From assembly GCA_964247055.1 (NCBI GenBank), contig OZ176055.1:6138001-6202000 (forward strand): 64,000 bases of DNA. Reading direction: 5' to 3'. The notes under the pieces were generated by a model, which saw only the letters and a program-made list of their open reading frames with translations, did not search any database and was not told the DNA's origin. Made by a program: the position numbers and the translations under genes. Shown piece by piece: positions 62,015-64,000 of this stretch; the first letter of the stretch is position 1, and each line of letters opens with the position of its first letter. Source of the stretch: Paragordius varius (lineage: Eukaryota; Nematomorpha).

Positions 62015-63491
62015 TTTATGTTCTGGAACATATCATTCATGGTGCTTTTGTTTTGTTTTATGAGACATTTTAAAAATATCTACATCTATTTAGGATAACT
62101 GCTCCATAACGAAAAATTGCAAAATCTAATAAAAAAATTCTCAAAAAATATCCAATTAAGCTAATTTGTTTGTATCAATACTGTATATTGAAAATCAAAA
62201 CAGGTGTTGTTATATTTAATGTTCATATTCACTTAAAAAATTTAAAGTTTCGCGTGTCTTGAAACTAGTGTTAAATATTAATTGTGTTTTTAGTTTTCAA
62301 AAGTAACCAAAATTTGAAGAAAAACGATACTTTTAATCAAATTGTAAAGATAATAATCTTGGATAGGATAAAATGTTGTACAAGTGTTATCCCATTTCCG
62401 GGCATGCTAAATTAACATAAGTTTTTTTGATGTCATAATCTACCATTTAAAAAATTATATAGAGCTTTCTCACATTTTTATTGCTCGGACAGATCTAAAA
62501 TTAAAATATGACAATGAATTTGGCTGTTTAAATACACTTTATGATATTTATTTGCTTTGTTTTTGCTTCTACCAAAGATTTAATATTATGTACCCTATTT
62601 TAGCAGCTTTCAATTTGGAGCAATTACGACAATAATGTTAATAAATTTCTTAAATGACTCTCGTAAGCCCCCAGAACCATACGTGGAATTTCTATCATAT
62701 TATATATATTTCAGGATATAGTTTTATGTACAGTAAAAATTTATGTGAACAAAAAGTAAAAATATAAAATGACATTTTTTTTTCAAAAGACAACCATAAT
62801 TTTCAAATCTTGATTTTTTAAATATAAACCATTTTTTATATGCAAATTATGAAATCATTGGTAACGTAATTATATATTTTACAATTGTGATTAAATAGTT
62901 TATGAGTTAAGGTTTTAGAAGGCATGGTTGTTTGAAAAAAATAATTATTTTTATGTCTTTGCGATTTGTCCGCATAACTTCAATTTTTACTGTATCTTCT
63001 TATATTGAGTTCTTAAATTAGGCGAAAAAATATATAACAAATTTAAAATTAATATCTTAGTACAAATTAATTTTAATAAGTATTATATACACTGTGTGAA
63101 AAAAGAAGGTCATTTTGATTTGCCGAAATTTTTTTTTCATGAGATAGCATATGACCAATGAATTCATTTGCCGCAAAAATTATTATTTGTTGATAACCTA
63201 GTTTTTTAAATATTGCGAGAAAATCGAAATCGGGCTAAAAGTGAAAATTAAGGATAATTAAGGATATTTCAAAAAATAATGCTAAAATTTGAGATATTAT
63301 GGTTTATTATCATTTCAGGATATATTTTCAATATATAAATAGCCAAAATCATATAGTTAGGGTATAAAATTTCAGCTTAAAAAATGGCGTTTTTCTTTTA
63401 ACACACTCACAGACAAAATTTTTTTTAGGAAACTATATTAAATTTTTTTTAATTGTTTACTAGCTAAACACACTGTTAAAATATTAACATC
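61624..63491. other. 1.9 kb without a gene
   Basis: AT-rich with an (AT)n microsatellite at 61969-62007. No conserved frame seen. Confidence 0.5.
61969..62007. repeat. (AT)n microsatellite
   Basis: About 38 bp of AT dinucleotide. Confidence 0.95.
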
Positions 63492-63932
63492 CATATTTTA
63501 TTCAGTAAAAAATTTATATATCAAAATAAAGCCAAATATTTTTTTTATTTTTTAAGTGTATAAAAAATTTATACTGTTTGATTTTAGAATTTTACAGGAG
63601 TGCGAATTATAATGTATGTAATTTATTCAAAATAGGATTTAAAATTAGTGGAATATGAACCAACGATCCGTACAAATCACAACAAATATTATTTTGTAAT
63701 AAAACAGATTTGTTACAGGATTTGTAAGGATTGTTGGTTGATATTCCACTACTTTTAAATCCTATTTTGCATAATTATATAATTAATATTTTCCACTTAT
63801 GTAAGAATCCAAAATAAAACAGTATAAATATTTTATACACTCATAAACCAGATGACAAAAAAATGCAAAAATAAAATACAATATTTTTGGTTTTATTTTG
63901 ATATATAATTATTTTTTACTGAATAAAATATG
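63492..63932. repeat. 441 bp foldback (long inverted repeat)
   Basis: The ends atattttattcagtaaaaaa and its inverted copy continue through paired blocks to a central loop near 63690: taggatttaaaattagtgga / tccactacttttaaatccta, and gaaccaacgatcc / ggattgttggttgat. Arms of about 200 bp. Confidence 0.85.
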
Positions 63933-64000
63933 AAAGTTAGATTTTAAAAGTGAGTTTAGGTAGTAAATAATTAATAAAAATTATTTTATAGTTTCATTAA

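Overview
The window is AT-rich animal nuclear DNA. The case rests on intron-rich genes of animal families (JADE, DEK, CLUH, SLC6, DIM1 and an antistasin-domain protein), GT-AG introns with matching phases, and decayed animal-type transposons (hAT, Tc1/mariner, PIF/Harbinger, a non-LTR element and many MITEs). No bacterial-style operon, tRNA, rRNA or CRISPR was seen. Introns range from 23 nt to about 13 kb; the 23-29 nt ones are extraordinarily small for an animal. I cannot name the species. Introns of this size are best known among animals from dicyemid mesozoans, but the long repeat-filled introns here do not make that a safe call.

Layout. 1-16.0 kb (-): N-terminal half of CLUH (clustered mitochondria protein), whose second visible intron (~13.4 kb) holds a 10.7 kb tandem satellite of ~1,056 bp dimeric units, itself broken by a 1.1 kb CACTA-ended insertion. 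16-21.2 kb: intergenic MITEs and a 2.4 kb hAT element with a perfect 8 bp target duplication. 22-23.8 kb (-): secreted protein with one antistasin-like domain per exon. 24.7-25.9 kb (-): two exons of an unrecognised gene. 26-31.3 kb: mostly unassigned, with isolated exon-like segments. 31.3-37.2 kb (-): a complete JADE gene (PHD and extended PHD, HBO1 acetyltransferase scaffold). 37.3-40.9 kb (+): a complete DEK gene, divergent from JADE with only ~125 bp between start codons. 42.4-44.8 kb (-): decayed non-LTR retrotransposon. 45.6-46.0 kb (-): intronless DIM1/TXNL4A, a U5 snRNP protein. 46-50.1 kb: repeats only. 50.1-56.4 kb (+): a complete 13-exon SLC6 transporter of the amino-acid type. 57.5-61.6 kb (+): a five-exon secreted protein of unknown family. 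61.6-64 kb: microsatellite and a long foldback repeat.

The genes are not a pathway. JADE and DEK are both chromatin proteins and may share one promoter. The main structural themes are the extremes of intron size and a dense load of inverted-repeat (foldback) elements in introns. All exon models come from reading splice sites and phases by eye; transcript data would be the direct test.
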